The notes beneath the pieces were generated by a model. The model ran no database searches, was not told the DNA's origin, and saw only the letters and a program-made list of their open reading frames with translations. From assembly GCA_020638335.1 (NCBI GenBank), contig JACKIT010000015.1, positions 1-30,314 on the forward strand: a stretch of 30,314 nt of DNA, read 5' to 3'. How positions within the stretch are numbered: the first letter of the stretch is position 1; the number at the start of each line of letters is the position of its first letter. Below, in pieces: positions 27,500 through 30,314 of the stretch. A program made the translations under genes and the position numbers. This DNA comes from Rhodospirillales bacterium (GTDB lineage: Bacteria > Pseudomonadota > Alphaproteobacteria > Micavibrionales > Micavibrionaceae).

Positions 27500-30314
27500 A
27501 TGAGCGCAGCAAAAACCACGACTAAAACAAACAAGCAATCATCAGCTAAAATTCCACCAGCAAACAATATTGAAAGTTTTACCGGCCGCAAGCGCGTTCG
27601 CCGCAGTTATGGCCGCATTAATGAAGTTGCTGAAATGCCGAACCTGATTGAGGTTCAGCGCCATTCTTATGAATTGTTCCTGCAAGACGGCATCGCGGCA
27701 GACGACCGTACGTTGCAAGGCCTTCAAGAAGTTCTTGCCACAGTTTTCCCGATCAAGGACTTCTCTGATAAAGCAGAAGTCGACTTTGTGAAATATGAAC
27801 TCGAAGCGCCAAAATACGATGTCGAAGAATGCCAGACTCGTGGCATGACTTACGCTGCGCCGCTGCGCGTTACGCTGCGCCTGTCTGTCTTCGATGTTGA
27901 TGAAGATACCGGCCTGCGCTCTATCCGCGACATTAAAGAACAAGATGTTTATCTCGTTGATATGCCGCTGATGACCCAAAACGGTACATTTGTGGTTAAC
28001 GGCACAGAGCGCGTCATTGTTTCTCAAATGCACCGCTCTCCTGGCGTATTCTTTGACCATGACGGCGGCAAAACCCACACCTCTGGTAAATATCTGTTTG
28101 CCGCGCGCGTTATTCCCTACCGTGGGTCTTGGCTGGACTTCGAATTCGATGCCAAAGACCACATGTATGTGCGCATTGACCGCCGTCGCAAATTGCCGGT
28201 CACAACGCTTTTACGTGCTCTTGATGGCAAAGAAACTGCCCAATACCGTCAGCAATGTGAAGAAAATGACGAGCCGGTGGATCCGTTGATGATTCAAGGC
28301 ATGTCTAATGAAGAAATTCTGAGCACATTTTATGAAACGCTCATCTATAACAAAGATAAAAAGGGCTGGAAAACATCATTCAATCCGGAAGCCATGCGCG
28401 GCGTAAAATTGGTAGCAGATCTTATTGATGCTAAAACCGGCAAAGCCGTTGCGCAGAAGGGTGATAAAATCACACCGCGTAAAGCGAAAAAACTCGTTGA
28501 AGATGGTCTGAAAGATATTCTGGTTTCTGCAGAGCAATTGGTTGGTCAGTATTTGGCCGCAGACCTGTTTGATGCCAAAACCGGGCAGGTAACACATGAA
28601 GCCGGTCACGAAATCACCGAAGAAGATTTGACTGCCATCAATGAGGCCGGAATCAAGGAATTGCCGATTTTGGCGATTGACCACCTCAATGTCGGGCCTT
28701 ATATCCGCAATACAATGCTGATTGATAAATGCGATACGCGTGAAGAAGCGCTCATCGATATTTACCGCGTCATGCGCCCCGGTGAGCCGCCAACGGTTGA
28801 ATCTGCCGATGCACTGTTCCAGTCGCTCTTCTTTGATCCTGAGCGTTATGACCTCTCGCCGGTGGGCCGTGTTAAAATGAATGCGCGCCTTGATCTCGAT
28901 GCCGACGATCAGTTCCGCGTGCTGTGCAAGGACGACATTCTCGCCATTCTCAAATACCTCCACGGCCTCAAGGATGGGCAAGGCGAAGTCGATGACATCG
29001 ATAACCTTGGCAACCGCCGTGTTCGCTCTGTCGGCGAATTGATGGAAAACCAAATCCGCATTGGCTTGTTGCGCATGGAGCGCGCAATTCGTGAGCGTAT
29101 GTCTTCCGTTGAAATCGACACCTACATGCCGCACGACCTGATCAACTCCAAACCGGCACAAGCCGCTGTGCGTGAGTTCTTCGGTTCGTCACAGCTTTCC
29201 CAGTTCATGGACCAGACCAACCCGCTCTCGGAAATCACGCACAAACGCCGCCTTTCAGCCCTCGGCCCTGGTGGTCTGACTCGCGAACGCGCAGGCTTTG
29301 AAGTCCGGGACGTGCACCCGACCCACTATGGCCGCATTTGCCCGATTGAAACGCCCGAAGGACCGAACATCGGTCTGATCAACTCTCTGGCCACATTTGC
29401 CCGCGTCAACCAGTATGGCTTCATCGAAAGCCCGTACCGCCGCGTTGAAAATGGCAAAGTCACCGACGAAGTGGTCTACATGTCCGCGATGGAAGAGGCA
29501 AAATGGACGATCGCCCAGGCGAACTCCGCGTTGGATAAATCCGGCAAGTTTGTCAACGACCTCGTGTCTTGCCGTCGTGCTGGTGAAAACGAAATGACCC
29601 CGCCCGACCAGATCGAATTTATCGACGTGTCTCCGAAACAGATGGTCTCTGTAGCCGCCTCACTCATTCCGTTCTTGGAAAATGATGATGCGAACCGCGC
29701 ACTGATGGGCTCCAACATGATGCGTCAGGCTGTGCCGCTGCTCAAATCCGCCGCACCTATCGTGGGGACAGGGATGGAAGGCACTGTGGCCCGTGACTCT
29801 GGCGCCGCCGTCTCCGCCCGCCGCGCCGGCATGGTCACCAAGGTCGATGCCACGCGGATCGTGGTTCAGGCTACCGAAGAGCTGCGCGCTGATGAGCCGG
29901 TTGTAGACATCTACAAACTTGCGAAATTTCAGCGCTCAAACCAAAGCACCTGTATTAACCAGAAACCTCTGGTAAAAGTGGGCGATAAGGTCAAAGCCGG
30001 TGACATCATCGCCGATGGCCCGTCCACCGACATGGGCGAACTGGCGTTGGGGAAAAACATCCTCGTCGCCTTCATGCCGTGGAATGGCTATAACTACGAA
30101 GACTCGATCCTCGTGTCCGAGCGCATCGTGCGTGATGACGTCTATACCTCGATCCATCTTGAGGAATTCGAAGTGATGGCCCGCGACACCAAGCTGGGCA
30201 CCGAAGAAATCACCCGTGACATCCCGAATGTCGGGGAAGAGGCTCTGCGCCATCTTGACGAAGCCGGGATCGTGCATATCGGTGCCGAAGTCGGCCCGGG
30301 CGACATCCTTGTCG
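27500..30314 (+). CDS. rpoB: DNA-directed RNA polymerase subunit beta (3' end outside window)
   Basis: Opens at ATG 27500 and stays open to the window end (938 complete codons of an expected ~1,350-1,400). Early segments FTGRKRVRRSYGRINEVAEM and PNLIEVQRHSYELFL and the block NGTERVIVSQMHRSPGVFF are classic RpoB. The rifampicin pocket is SSQLSQFMDQTNPLSEITHK, then RRLSALGPGGL (from residue 563). D571, H581 and S586, equivalent to E. coli D516, H526 and S531, are all wild type, so no common resistance change is present. HYGRICPIETPEGPNIGLIN follows. It is the catalytic beta subunit. The start lacks a strong ribosome binding site (GACGGGAT upstream). No palindromic insertion is seen in the visible part. 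Confidence 0.97.
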   Translation, partial: MSAAKTTTKTNKQSSAKIPPANNIESFTGRKRVRRSYGRINEVAEMPNLIEVQRHSYELFLQDGIAADDRTLQGLQEVLATVFPIKDFSDKAEVDFVKYELEAPKYDVEECQTRGMTYAAPLRVTLRLSVFDVDEDTGLRSIRDIKEQDVYLVDMPLMTQNGTFVVNGTERVIVSQMHRSPGVFFDHDGGKTHTSGKYLFAARVIPYRGSWLDFEFDAKDHMYVRIDRRRKLPVTTLLRALDGKETAQYRQQCEENDEPVDPLMIQGMSNEEILSTFYETLIYNKDKKGWKTSFNPEAMRGVKLVADLIDAKTGKAVAQKGDKITPRKAKKLVEDGLKDILVSAEQLVGQYLAADLFDAKTGQVTHEAGHEITEEDLTAINEAGIKELPILAIDHLNVGPYIRNTMLIDKCDTREEALIDIYRVMRPGEPPTVESADALFQSLFFDPERYDLSPVGRVKMNARLDLDADDQFRVLCKDDILAILKYLHGLKDGQGEVDDIDNLGNRRVRSVGELMENQIRIGLLRMERAIRERMSSVEIDTYMPHDLINSKPAQAAVREFFGSSQLSQFMDQTNPLSEITHKRRLSALGPGGLTRERAGFEVRDVHPTHYGRICPIETPEGPNIGLINSLATFARVNQYGFIESPYRRVENGKVTDEVVYMSAMEEAKWTIAQANSALDKSGKFVNDLVSCRRAGENEMTPPDQIEFIDVSPKQMVSVAASLIPFLENDDANRALMGSNMMRQAVPLLKSAAPIVGTGMEGTVARDSGAAVSARRAGMVTKVDATRIVVQATEELRADEPVVDIYKLAKFQRSNQSTCINQKPLVKVGDKVKAGDIIADGPSTDMGELALGKNILVAFMPWNGYNYEDSILVSERIVRDDVYTSIHLEEFEVMARDTKLGTEEITRDIPNVGEEALRHLDEAGIVHIGAEVGPGDILV

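Overview
The window is a chromosomal segment of an alphaproteobacterium. The evidence is the secE-nusG-rplKAJL-rpoB block with alphaproteobacterial-type RpoB, the thrC / M16 peptidase / RimJ-type acetyltransferase neighbourhood, and a glycine cleavage system with split P-protein (gcvPA + gcvPB). The genus cannot be read from the sequence. Both edges cut genes: asnB at the left, rpoB at the right.

Layout. (1) 1-3299, plus strand: 3' end of an asparagine synthetase, an NAD-dependent sugar epimerase and a GT4 glycosyltransferase, which looks like the end of a surface-polysaccharide cluster. (2) 3455-9351: a small periplasmic DsbD/ScsB alpha-domain protein, YqgE/AlgH, then a minus-strand series thrC -> M16 paralogue -> M16 peptidase -> GNAT. 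(3) 9437-11149, plus strand: an accessory-looking patch with two tandem paralogous 116-aa acidic proteins and a 303-aa protein of unknown function. (4) 11146-15317, minus strand: PLP synthase pdxS and pdxT, split by a methyltransferase and a monocistronic 70-aa gene, then a YeiH-type transporter with a 42-aa Cys-containing ORF abutting it. (5) 15367-22826, plus strand: a small conserved-looking ORF, an RluA pseudouridine synthase, and gcvT - M50 site-2 protease - gcvH - gcvPA - gcvPB. (6) 22836-30314, plus strand: secE-nusG, rplK-rplA, rplJ-rplL and rpoB, with recognisable promoters, an L1-type leader hairpin, an L10 leader with attenuator, and terminators.

The most striking signal is a dense population of short palindromic elements of at least five families, called A-E here. 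A: ends GTCATCCC / GGGATGAC. B: ends GTCATTGCGAG / CTCGCAATGAC. C: ends TGTCATCCCGA / TCGGAATGACA. D: CCCTCCCC-type hairpins with ACACCCCCACCCA / TGGGTGGGGGTGT ends. E: ends GAAACCCCG / CGGGGTTTC. They fill nearly every intergenic gap. They also sit in frame inside four enzyme genes, pdxT, the rluA-type gene, gcvPA (twice) and gcvPB (twice), where they add roughly 15-50 residues each without stops. This resembles the Rickettsia palindromic elements (RPE), but with several unrelated families hitting adjacent genes of one pathway. Elements also lie between regulatory leader and ribosome binding site in both the rplK and rplJ transcripts.

Functional picture: the gcv genes encode a complete T/H/P glycine cleavage system (the L protein is not here). 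PdxS/PdxT make PLP, the cofactor of GcvP and ThrC. The right third is core transcription/translation machinery with autogenous control signals.
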